DNA of 5,413 nt from an uncultured Clostridia bacterium (GTDB lineage Bacteria; Bacillota; Clostridia; TANB77; CAG-508), in the NCBI GenBank assembly GCA_910589185.1, contig CAJUSU010000044.1, positions 1-5,413 on the forward strand, given 5' to 3'. Of this stretch, positions 1 to 5,413 are shown piece after piece (positions within the stretch are counted from its first letter, which is position 1; every line of letters starts with the position of its first letter). Below the pieces are notes generated by a model. It was not told the DNA's origin, did not search any database, and saw only the letters and a program-made list of their open reading frames with translations. The position numbers and the translations under genes were made by a program.

Positions 1-52
1 CATCTGCCTTACAAGCAGGAGGTCATAGGTTCGAGCCCTATTGCGCCCACCA
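1..52 (+). tRNA. tRNA-Val (anticodon UAC), 3' part only
   Basis: The window opens inside this tRNA, just before the anticodon arm. The anticodon stem is 3-7 paired with 15-19, with one T-G pair at its outer end. The 7-base loop at 8-14 gives anticodon TAC at 10-12, which decodes valine. The T arm follows (25-41, with TTCGAGC as loop), then the 3' acceptor strand 42-48, discriminator A49 and an encoded CCA at 50-52. The acceptor 5' strand and the D arm lie outside the window. It is the upstream member of a tRNA cluster, only 7 bases (all T) from the next tRNA, so it is almost certainly co-transcribed with it. Confidence 0.95.
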
Positions 53-59
53 TTTTTTT

Positions 60-136
60 GGCCCGGTAGTTCAGTTGGTTAGAACGCTAGCCTGTCACGC
101 TAGAGGTCGACGGTTCGAGCCCGTTCCAGGTCGCCA
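60..136 (+). tRNA. tRNA-Asp (anticodon GUC)
   Basis: A full 77-base cloverleaf can be drawn by eye. The acceptor is 60-66 with 126-132, the D stem GTTC/GAAC (69-72 with 82-85), and the anticodon stem CTAGC/GCTAG (87-91 with 99-103). The loop at 92-98 carries GTC at 94-96. The T stem is GACGG/CCGTT with a TTCGAGC loop. Discriminator G133 and encoded CCA (134-136) complete it. One oddity: in the acceptor stem, C64 faces A128 (tRNA positions 5 and 68), a C-A mismatch where a C-G pair is normal, and G61 faces T131 as a wobble pair. The remaining structure is canonical, so I call it functional. It is spaced 15 bases from tRNA-Phe. Confidence 0.96.
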
Positions 137-151
137 TTTTTTATATTATTT

Positions 152-227
152 GCCTCGATAGCTCAGTTGGTAGAGCAAGGGACTGAAAATCCCTGTGTCA
201 CTGGTTCGATTCCAGTTCGAGGCACCA
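152..227 (+). tRNA. tRNA-Phe (anticodon GAA)
   Basis: A complete 76-base cloverleaf with perfect stems: acceptor GCCTCGA/TCGAGGC (152-158 with 217-223), D stem GCTC/GAGC, anticodon stem AGGGA/TCCCT (178-182 with 190-194). The loop CTGAAAA at 183-189 gives anticodon GAA at 185-187. The T stem is ACTGG/CCAGT. Discriminator A224 and CCA (225-227) are encoded. It is the last gene of the tRNA cluster, and a factor-independent terminator begins six bases downstream. Val-Asp-Phe runs of this kind are common in low-GC Gram-positive tRNA clusters. Confidence 0.97.
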
Positions 228-232
228 AGTTC

Positions 233-270
233 AACAGCTTATAAACTTTATAGTTCGTAAGCTGTTTTTT
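233..270 (+). terminator. Rho-independent terminator of the tRNA cluster
   Basis: AACAGCTTA (233-241) pairs perfectly with TAAGCTGTT (258-266). After a 2-base internal mismatch the stem continues with AACT/AGTT (244-247 with 252-255), closing on a 4-base loop. A run of six T (265-270) overlaps the foot of the stem. The position right after tRNA-Phe and the T run downstream fit intrinsic termination of the + strand tRNA transcript. Confidence 0.88.
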
Positions 271-301
271 ATAGGTGGTCCTAAGAATAACCTAATTAAA
301 G

Positions 302-345
302 CATCATAAAATGTAACAAGAGAACTACATTTTATGATGTTTTTT
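302..345 (+). terminator. Second hairpin with T run: back-up terminator or leader attenuator ahead of dapL
   Basis: CATCATAAAATGTA (302-315) and TACATTTTATGATG (326-339) form a perfect 14-bp, AT-rich stem with a 10-base loop, followed by six T at 340-345. The T run lies on the + strand side, and no comparable T run follows the stem on the - strand, so any termination would act on rightward transcription. It lies 32 bases after the tRNA terminator and 39 bases before the dapL start. It could be a second terminator or a regulated attenuator in a dapL leader. No riboswitch or T-box consensus was recognised in 271-384, and no strong promoter was seen between the two hairpins. The rest of the gap (346-374) holds only leader sequence. 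Confidence 0.65.
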
Positions 346-374
346 ATTGTGAAAAACATCAAGGTTCTTATATT

Positions 375-380
375 AGGAGG
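375..380 (+). promoter_or_regulatory. Ribosome binding site of dapL
   Basis: AGGAGG stands 4 bases before the ATG at 385 and fixes that codon as the start. The in-frame ATG further upstream at 334 lies inside the 3' arm of the hairpin and has no Shine-Dalgarno sequence. Confidence 0.88.
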
Positions 381-384
381 GCTT

Positions 385-1587
385 ATGATACGAATTAATG
401 AAAACTTTTTAAATTTAAAAGACAATTATCTATTTTCTACCATTAATCAAAAGATAGAACAATACAAGAAAGAATATCCTGATAGAAAGATTATTCGATT
501 AGGAATAGGAGATGTAACAAAACCACTTCCGCTTAGCATTACAAAAGCAATGGAACAAGCTTGCATGGAAATGAACCAAGCAGAAACTTTTAAAGGATAT
601 GGACCAGAGCAAGGATACGAATTTTTAAGAGAGAAGATTCAACAAGAAGATTATGAGAAAAAAGGAATTTCAATAGACAAAGATGAGATTTTTATTTCCG
701 ATGGAGCAAAATGTGATACAGCCAATATTACAGATTTATTTGCTAACACCAATACAGTAGCCATTACAGACCCAGTTTATCCAGTTTATTTAGACAGTAA
801 TATCATTGCAGGTAGAACAAAAATCATTTATTTACCGTGCACAAAAGAAAATAACTTTGTACCAGAATTACCAAAAGAGAAATGTGATATCATTTACTTA
901 TGCTATCCAAATAATCCTACAGGAACAGTCTTAACAAAAGAACAATTGAAAATATGGGTGGACTATGCTAAAGAAAATAAAGCGATTTTGCTGTTTGATT
1001 CTGCTTATGAAAGATATATTACGCAAAAGGATATACCACATTCTATTTACGAAATTGAAGGAGCAAAAGAAGTAGCAATCGAATTTAGGAGCTTTTCCAA
1101 AACAGCAGGGTTCACAGGTATTAGATGTGCCTATGTTGTGATTCCAAAAGAATTAATGGGATATACTAAACAAGGAAAAGAAATTTCTATCAATGGACTA
1201 TGGAAAAGAAGAAGTAGTTGCAAATTTAATGGAGTATCGTATATTACGCAAAGAGGTGCAGAGGCTATTTATACAGAAGAAGGACAAAAAGGGATTGAAG
1301 AAAATATTAGGTATTATCAAGAAAATGCAAGACTATTAAAAGAAGGACTACAAGAATTGGGATATGAAATATATGGAGGAGTAAATTCACCATATATATG
1401 GCTTAAAATACCAAAGAGCCAAGCTTCGTGGCAATTTTTTGACGAGTTACTTATGAAGGCAAATGTAGTAGGAACACCAGGAAGTGGATTTGGTCTAAGC
1501 GGAGAAGGATATTTTAGACTAACAGCTTTTGGAAAAAGGGAAGAAATATTAGAAGCTATGGAAAAAATGAAAAGAATGTTTGAATAG
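385..1587 (+). CDS. dapL: LL-diaminopimelate aminotransferase (DapL), PLP-dependent
   Basis: This 400-residue protein belongs to the fold-type I aminotransferases and matches DapL (EC 2.6.1.83). DapL converts L-tetrahydrodipicolinate and glutamate to LL-2,6-diaminopimelate and 2-oxoglutarate in one cytosolic step, bypassing the acylated intermediates of the DapD/DapC/DapE route. DapF then gives meso-diaminopimelate for peptidoglycan and lysine. Visible landmarks: the N-terminal LGIGDVTKPLP segment typical of DapL; SDGAK (105-109) for the cofactor phosphate; Y132 in DPVYPVY; YPNNPTG with N177; D205 and Y208 in FDSAYERY; the Schiff-base lysine K239 in SFSKTAGFTGIR; and R378 in YFRLTAFG, expected to hold the substrate carboxylate. 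Length is normal for the family (about 400-410). The start at 385 is chosen for its AGGAGG site. No clear own promoter is visible, so it may be read from upstream through the hairpins. Function is well supported by motifs; another aminotransferase specificity is unlikely. Confidence 0.93.
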   Translation: MIRINENFLNLKDNYLFSTINQKIEQYKKEYPDRKIIRLGIGDVTKPLPLSITKAMEQACMEMNQAETFKGYGPEQGYEFLREKIQQEDYEKKGISIDKDEIFISDGAKCDTANITDLFANTNTVAITDPVYPVYLDSNIIAGRTKIIYLPCTKENNFVPELPKEKCDIIYLCYPNNPTGTVLTKEQLKIWVDYAKENKAILLFDSAYERYITQKDIPHSIYEIEGAKEVAIEFRSFSKTAGFTGIRCAYVVIPKELMGYTKQGKEISINGLWKRRSSCKFNGVSYITQRGAEAIYTEEGQKGIEENIRYYQENARLLKEGLQELGYEIYGGVNSPYIWLKIPKSQASWQFFDELLMKANVVGTPGSGFGLSGEGYFRLTAFGKREEILEAMEKMKRMFE

Positions 1588-1616
1588 TTGTCACATTCTA
1601 AAAAATGGGATATAAT
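1588..1616 (+). promoter_or_regulatory. Sigma-A-type promoter of the murL-murD2 unit
   Basis: The -35 box TTGTCA (1588-1593) and the -10 box TATAAT (1611-1616) are separated by exactly 17 bases, with one mismatch to consensus in twelve positions. It begins on the base after the dapL stop codon. The predicted transcription start is near 1623, giving a short leader of about 24 bases before the murL ATG. An in-frame ATG at 1605 lies within the promoter spacer, upstream of the predicted RNA start. Confidence 0.85.
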
Positions 1617-1635
1617 AAAGCCGAAATCAAAAGAA

Positions 1636-1640
1636 AGAGG
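1636..1640 (+). promoter_or_regulatory. Ribosome binding site of murL
   Basis: AGAGG, 6 bases before the ATG at 1647. Together with the promoter at 1588-1616 it selects 1647 over the longer reading from 1605, which has no ribosome binding site. Confidence 0.8.
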
Positions 1641-1646
1641 AAAAGC

Positions 1647-3014
1647 ATGGATAAGAAAGTAGAATTTAAGAAATATAGAGAAACGTATCAAGAATTTTGG
1701 TATCGTAGTTATTCAGTTCACGAAGATGAAAAAGCAATTTATTTAGAATATGAATTTGAAATACCAAATTTAACCAAATTTCATCCAAAATTACAAATAG
1801 ATAAAAAACAATTGCCATTAAAAAGTTTAAATACAGCACAAGTCAAAAATATGGTATTTCATATAGGAATGGTTGAGCTAATTAGTTATTGGAAATGTAC
1901 TTGTTCGCCAAAGGTGGTTATACAATGTGACTATCTAAATCAAGAACAGAAACAATGGTGGAAGAAGTTATATTTTTATGGATTAGGGGAATTATTTTAT
2001 CGTAACCAAATTCAAACAGATATAGAAAGTTTTATGCAAATAGAATGTAAACAAACAGAACAAATAGAATACCCAGAAATACAAGAAAAATCAGAAGGAT
2101 ATATTATTCCTATTGGTGGTGGCAAAGATTCTGTTGTTACTTTAGAGACATTAAGAAGGAGTAAAGACGATTATTGTTTAATTATCAATCCAAAGCCTGT
2201 CACTATAGAATGTGCCAAAATTGCAGGAATAGATGACGAACATATCATTGAAATACGTAGAACAATTGATAAAAATTTAATCGAATTAAATAGTCAAGGA
2301 TTTATCAATGGGCATACTCCATTTTCAGCAATGCTTGCCTTTGTGTCTTATTTTGTAGCATATTTGACAAGTAAAAAGTATATTGCTTTATCCAATGAAA
2401 ATAGTGCCAATGAATCCAATGTGGTAGGAGAAAAAGTAAATCATCAATATTCAAAAAGCTTTGAATTTGAGTGCGATTTTGAGAACTATGTTTCTAAGTA
2501 CTTAAAAGCACCAGTAAAGTATTTTAGCTTTCTAAGACCATTAAATGAATTACAAATTGCGAAGCTATTTGCGAAACATGAACAATATCACTCTACTTTC
2601 AAAAGTTGCAATGTAGGAAGTAAAGAAAAAGAATGGAAGTGGTGTTGTAATTGTGCTAAGTGCCTATTTGCTTACACCATTCTAAGTCCTTATTTATATC
2701 CACAAAAACTAATCAACATTTTTGGGGAGGACTTATTTGAAAAACAAGAATTATTAGATACGTTTTTAGAGTTAACAGGAAATAAAGATACAAAACCATT
2801 TGATTGTGTGGGTACTTTTGAGGAAGTGAATTTTGCAGTTAGTAAAGTCATAACAGATTTAGAACAAAAGCATCAAATATTGCCATATTTATTGGAGTAT
2901 TATAGAGAGCATTTTAGTTTAGTAAATATGACAGAAGATATTACCAAAAGATATAACGAAGAGAACCATTTGACGGAAGAACAAAATGAATGGTTAAGAA
3001 AAGAAATTTTTTAA
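1647..3014 (+). CDS. murL: MurL: UDP-N-acetylmuramoyl-L-alanyl-L-glutamate epimerase
   Basis: I identify this 455-residue protein as MurL (EC 5.1.1.23). In Xanthomonas, MurL inverts the terminal L-Glu of UDP-MurNAc-L-Ala-L-Glu to D-Glu, using ATP and Mg2+ with release of AMP and diphosphate. Seen directly: an N-terminal region of about 150 residues; a PP-loop ATP-pyrophosphatase motif IGGGKDS (GGGKDS at 157-162); a block with NENSANESN (250-258) and NHQYSKS (265-271); then a cysteine cluster C321, C333, C334, C336, C339 (C-x11-CC-x-C-x2-C), probably metal-binding or structural. There is no signal peptide or membrane segment, so it acts in the cytosol. The ATP-binding motif fits an epimerisation through an adenylated carboxylate (inference). 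The next gene is a MurD2-type ligase that would supply its substrate, which strongly supports the call. Family assignment is from memory of the conserved blocks. The alternative is an uncharacterised QueC-like PP-loop enzyme. Confidence 0.85.
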   Translation: MDKKVEFKKYRETYQEFWYRSYSVHEDEKAIYLEYEFEIPNLTKFHPKLQIDKKQLPLKSLNTAQVKNMVFHIGMVELISYWKCTCSPKVVIQCDYLNQEQKQWWKKLYFYGLGELFYRNQIQTDIESFMQIECKQTEQIEYPEIQEKSEGYIIPIGGGKDSVVTLETLRRSKDDYCLIINPKPVTIECAKIAGIDDEHIIEIRRTIDKNLIELNSQGFINGHTPFSAMLAFVSYFVAYLTSKKYIALSNENSANESNVVGEKVNHQYSKSFEFECDFENYVSKYLKAPVKYFSFLRPLNELQIAKLFAKHEQYHSTFKSCNVGSKEKEWKWCCNCAKCLFAYTILSPYLYPQKLINIFGEDLFEKQELLDTFLELTGNKDTKPFDCVGTFEEVNFAVSKVITDLEQKHQILPYLLEYYREHFSLVNMTEDITKRYNEENHLTEEQNEWLRKEIF

Positions 3015-3063
3015 GTTATTATTAGTACAATATCAAAAAGACGTAAATTTAATTCTAAATGAT

Positions 3064-3069
3064 GAGGGG
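3064..3069 (+). promoter_or_regulatory. Ribosome binding site of murD2
   Basis: GAGGGG, 7 bases before the ATG at 3077. Two in-frame ATG codons at 3059 and 3062 precede this site and lack a Shine-Dalgarno sequence of their own, so 3077 is the likely start. The 62-base gap after murL has no clear terminator. A TACAAT at 3026-3031 lacks a matching -35 box, so co-transcription with murL is the simplest reading. Confidence 0.75.
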
Positions 3070-3076
3070 AAAAAGA

Positions 3077-4424
3077 ATGATTACAGAATTAATCCATTAT
3101 TTGAAAGATAAAAAGGTTATTATATTAGGTTTTGGAAGAGAAGGAAAATCTACTTATAAGCTAATGCGAAACTACTTAAAAGACCAATTAATTTATATTG
3201 CAGACCAAAAGGAAAACTTTGAAAAAACAGAAGAACTATTACAAAATGACAAGAATATCATATGCTATTCTCGGAGAAGAATACTTAGACCATTTAGAAG
3301 AATATGATGTCATTATAAAAGCACCGGGAATTTCTTTTGCGGGAATGGATATAGAAGAATATGCTAATAAAATTACTTCACAATTAGAGTTATTGTTAGA
3401 GTTTTTTAATGTTTTTACGATTGGCGTGACAGGCACAAAGGGGAAAAGTACAACTAGCTCATTGATTTATCAAATATTACAAGAACAAGGAAAAAAGAGT
3501 ATCTTATTAGGAAATATTGGTGTTCCTGTATTTGACTATATAGAAGAACTTACAAAAGACACAATTATTGTTTTAGAGATGTCATCACATCAATTAGAAT
3601 ATATGAAAACTTCTCCTAATATTGCAATATTACTAAATATTTTTCCAGACCATTTGGACCATTACAATTCTTATGAGGATTATGCAAAAGCAAAATGTAA
3701 TATTTATAAATATCAAAAAGAAACAGACTATTTCTTATACAATTCAGATAATGAAATGATGCAAAAGGTATTAGAACCTGCAAAAGGAAAGGCATATTCT
3801 GTTAGTTTTGAAAGAAAAGAAGAAAGTAAAATTTATGTAAAAGATAACACTGTATTTTTAGAAGATAAACCAATCTATGATACGCAAGAACCACGTAAAC
3901 TAGTAGGAGATTATATCTTAAACAACATGATGTTTGTATTAGGTGTTTCAGAAATCTTAGGGTTAGATTTAAGAAAAGCAGTTGATACTATTAATCAATT
4001 TGAGCCATTAAGGCATAGGCTACAATTAGTAGGAAGTTATGAGGGGGTATCCTATTATGATAATAGTATTGCTACTATTCCAAAGGCAACTATAGAAGCA
4101 GTGAAGGCTCTTTCAAACGTAGATACTTTAATTATTGGTGGAATGGATAGAGGGATTGATTATACAGAGTTAATAGAGTTTATTAATCAAAGTGAAATGA
4201 ACCATATTATTTGTATGCCAAAAACGGGGCATGACATTGCTAGCCAGATAGAAAAGAAAACTTATCTAGTAAATACTATGGAAGAAGCGGTAGTGACAGC
4301 TAAGCAAGTAACGACGAAAGGAAAGAGTTGTTTACTATCACCAGCTGCAGCAAGTTACGGATTTTTTAAAAATTTTGAAGAAAAAGGAGATATTTATCAA
4401 GAATTAGTAAAAACTATATCATAG
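3077..4424 (+). pseudogene. murD2: MurD2-type UDP-N-acetylmuramoyl-L-alanine--L-glutamate ligase, split by a +1 frameshift
   Basis: A Mur ligase that adds glutamate to UDP-MurNAc-L-Ala in the cytosol with ATP hydrolysis. The 5' part reads in one frame to a stop at 3307 and carries the Rossmann-like UDP-binding start (VIILGFGREGKS, residues 14-25). The rest reads in the next frame. Dropping one base near 3269 joins CY to LGEEYLDHL and gives 448 residues, the normal MurD length. In that numbering: P-loop TGTKGKST (118-125, K123), E167 in LEMSSHQLE, H192 in FPDHLDHY, K206 as the likely carbamylated lysine, DNSIATIP (328-335) and SPAAASYGFF (421-430). Canonical MurD has SKATN and SPACAS-LDQF at the last two sites. 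The variants here match the MurD2 type that uses L-Glu (EC 6.3.2.53), and the adjacent murL agrees. As sequenced, neither fragment is a complete enzyme. Conservation on both sides suggests a recent mutation or sequence error; programmed frameshifting is less likely. Confidence 0.87.
3257..3275 (+). other. Frameshift site in murD2
   Basis: Upstream of here the frame starting at 3077 reads like MurD (IADQKENF...NIICY). Downstream only the frame shifted by +1 does (LGEEYLDHLEEYDVIIKAPGIS). The crossover is best placed at base 3269, between TAT (3266-3268) and CTC (3270-3272). The two frames overlap until the TGA at 3305-3307. The site has no long homopolymer. The codon in the A site of the original frame would be CGG, rare in AT-rich genomes. 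However, re-pairing of the P-site tRNA after a one-base slip looks poor, so a classic programmed slip site is not evident. Confidence 0.8.
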
Positions 4425-4443
4425 AAACATTGTCAATCGAAAT

Positions 4444-4450
4444 AAGGGGA
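4444..4450 (+). promoter_or_regulatory. Ribosome binding site of the membrane glycosyltransferase-like gene
   Basis: AAGGGGA, 4 bases before the ATG at 4455. The gap from the murD2 stop is only 30 bases and has no terminator, so the gene probably belongs to the same operon. Confidence 0.78.
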
Positions 4451-4454
4451 AGAA

Positions 4455-5413
4455 ATGAAAAAGATAATTTATTTATTGGGAGTAATATTTTTAGCAATTG
4501 TTATTATATTAAATGTGCTATTCACAGCTCATTTAGATGCCCATGAGCATATTACAATAGAATGGCACAATGTCATTTATATTGCAGGGCTTGCTTTATT
4601 AGGTGGATTTCTATTTTGGAGTACACAGAGATTGGACAAGCATTTTAGAGAAACAGGCGGAAAAAAGAAAAAAATAATATTAATAATAGCTTGTGTAACT
4701 TATGTGATATTAAATATTTTATGGGTTGCTTTAGTGAGAATAGGAGTAGGTGGAGATCAAGTACATGTTTGCAACTTAGCCCAAACTTTTTACAAAGGGG
4801 ACTTAACAGAATTTTTGCCAAATGTAACTTATGCAGGAATTCCTTTAAGCGAATATGTGCAAGGATACACACAGCAAATTGGTTTAGCGTTTATATTCAA
4901 TCTATGTTTTAAAATATTCCATACAGATTTGTACATTGTGGTATTAAGATTAATCAATATTGTATGCAATTGCTTAACAGTTTATGGATTATATAAAATT
5001 AGTCAGCAAATACATAAAAAGCATCCAACAAATAAAGTATTATTATTTACTTTGAGCCTTACTTTCTTTCCTTTAATTATGCTTTCTAATTTTATTTATG
5101 GAGATGTCCCAAGCTTACCATTATGCTTGTTTAGTGTGTATTTTATGATGAAATATACAGAAAGCAAAAAATGGAAATATGCTATGTTATCGTCCGTTCT
5201 CATGATGATAGCTTATATGATGAGAATGAATAGTTCCATTTTTATTATTGCAACAGTAATGTATTTGTTATTTTATATGTGCAAAGAGTTCAAGCAAAAA
5301 ATAAGAAAAGAAAGAATATTGAATTTTATAGTGATAATAGCATTTATTGTAATTTCTGTATTACCAACTACTTTAGTGAAAAGTTACTATATTCATAAAT
5401 TAGGACTAGATAA
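4455..5413 (+). CDS. Polytopic membrane protein, GT-C/GT39-like glycosyltransferase, 3' end beyond window
   Basis: An open frame of 319 codons runs off the window edge, so the C-terminus is missing. The protein is strongly hydrophobic, with about nine or ten likely membrane segments, around residues 4-23, 40-56, 74-94, 141-155, 159-180, 194-215, 219-232, 242-256, 260-275 and 289-307. After the third segment a loop carries GGDQVHVCNLAQTFYKGDL, with D101 in a GGDQ context. A later stretch (EYVQGYTQQIGLAFIFN) resembles the first-loop region of GT-C enzymes such as the PMT/ArnT (GT39, PMT_2) families, which take sugars from polyprenyl-phosphate carriers. Lysine/arginine-rich linkers (69-73, 187-194, 277-287) fit cytosolic loops. 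By context it may modify a wall polymer or lipid-linked glycan, but donor and acceptor cannot be inferred. I recognise the architecture, not the specific family member. It could also be a related polytopic flippase or polymerase. Confidence 0.7.
   Translation, partial: MKKIIYLLGVIFLAIVIILNVLFTAHLDAHEHITIEWHNVIYIAGLALLGGFLFWSTQRLDKHFRETGGKKKKIILIIACVTYVILNILWVALVRIGVGGDQVHVCNLAQTFYKGDLTEFLPNVTYAGIPLSEYVQGYTQQIGLAFIFNLCFKIFHTDLYIVVLRLINIVCNCLTVYGLYKISQQIHKKHPTNKVLLFTLSLTFFPLIMLSNFIYGDVPSLPLCLFSVYFMMKYTESKKWKYAMLSSVLMMIAYMMRMNSSIFIIATVMYLLFYMCKEFKQKIRKERILNFIVIIAFIVISVLPTTLVKSYYIHKLGLD

Noticed and set aside
272..284. AGGTGGTCCT resembling the T-box consensus (GGGTGGTACC)
   Set aside because: The match is partial, and the space between the tRNA terminator and this site cannot hold a T-box Stem I with specifier loop. 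No antiterminator pairing with the following hairpin was found.
347..374. Possible dapL promoter TTGTGA with TATATT 16 bases downstream
   Set aside because: The implied RNA start would fall at or after the ribosome binding site, leaving no leader for initiation at 385.
334..384. A longer dapL reading starting at the ATG at 334, adding 17 residues
   Set aside because: That ATG lies in the 3' arm of the hairpin, has no ribosome binding site, and the extra residues (ending VLILGG) do not look like a DapL N-terminus. ATG 385 has AGGAGG in front.
231..425. 64-codon open frame on the - strand
   Set aside because: It spans the two hairpins and the dapL start and is an AT-rich shadow with no ribosome binding site or recognisable motif.
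1317..1691. 124-codon open frame on the - strand
   Set aside because: It is antisense to the conserved C-terminal part of DapL and the following promoter; a shadow.
3198..3269. Translation of the second murD2 fragment from ATG at 3198 as an independent protein
   Set aside because: The peptide before 3270 in this frame (rich in K, Q and R) is unlike MurD, there is no ribosome binding site, and the resulting protein would lack the N-terminal UDP-binding start.
4430..4458. TTGTCA at 4430-4435 as a -35 box for the membrane protein gene
   Set aside because: No -10-like hexamer lies 16-18 bases downstream; that position covers the start codon.
4645..4912. Two short open frames, one on each strand, within the membrane protein gene
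   Set aside because: Both overlap the long hydrophobic frame starting at 4455, which has a good ribosome binding site and continues to the window edge. The short ones have no support.

Overview
This is an AT-rich, low-GC stretch with standard stop codons, strong purine-rich Shine-Dalgarno sites and a consensus sigma-A-type promoter. It looks like a Firmicute, probably a clostridial or related anaerobe, possibly from a metagenome assembly. This assignment rests on style and gene families, not on a marker gene. All recognised genes are on the + strand, and I saw no mobile element, CRISPR array or phage feature.

Layout: positions 1-227 hold the end of a tRNA cluster: the 3' part of tRNA-Val(UAC), tRNA-Asp(GUC) and tRNA-Phe(GAA), all with encoded CCA. 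Positions 228-384 contain two successive hairpins, each followed by a T run: a convincing terminator for the tRNA operon (233-270) and a perfect 14-bp hairpin (302-345) just ahead of the first protein gene. That gene (385-1587) encodes LL-diaminopimelate aminotransferase, DapL. Immediately after its stop codon is a textbook promoter (TTGTCA, 17 bp, TATAAT). It drives a gene for a PP-loop protein I identify as MurL, the UDP-MurNAc-L-Ala-L-Glu epimerase (1647-3014). Next comes a MurD-family ligase of the MurD2 type (3077-4424), split here by a single-base frameshift near 3269. The window ends inside a gene for a polytopic membrane protein resembling GT-C/GT39-type glycosyltransferases (4455 to the edge).

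How the genes fit together: the central theme is the peptidoglycan stem peptide. In the usual pathway MurI racemises glutamate and MurD adds D-Glu to UDP-MurNAc-L-Ala. In the alternative pathway described in Xanthomonas, MurD2 adds L-Glu and MurL then inverts the terminal residue to D-Glu in an ATP-dependent reaction. The adjacent murL and murD2 here point to that alternative pathway in a Gram-positive-like genome. DapL supplies the precursor of the third residue, diaminopimelate. The membrane glycosyltransferase-like protein may act on a wall or lipid-linked glycan, but its substrate cannot be read from the sequence.

The main oddity is the frameshift in murD2. It would disable an essential step unless it is a sequencing or assembly error, is bypassed by recoding, or another murD exists elsewhere.
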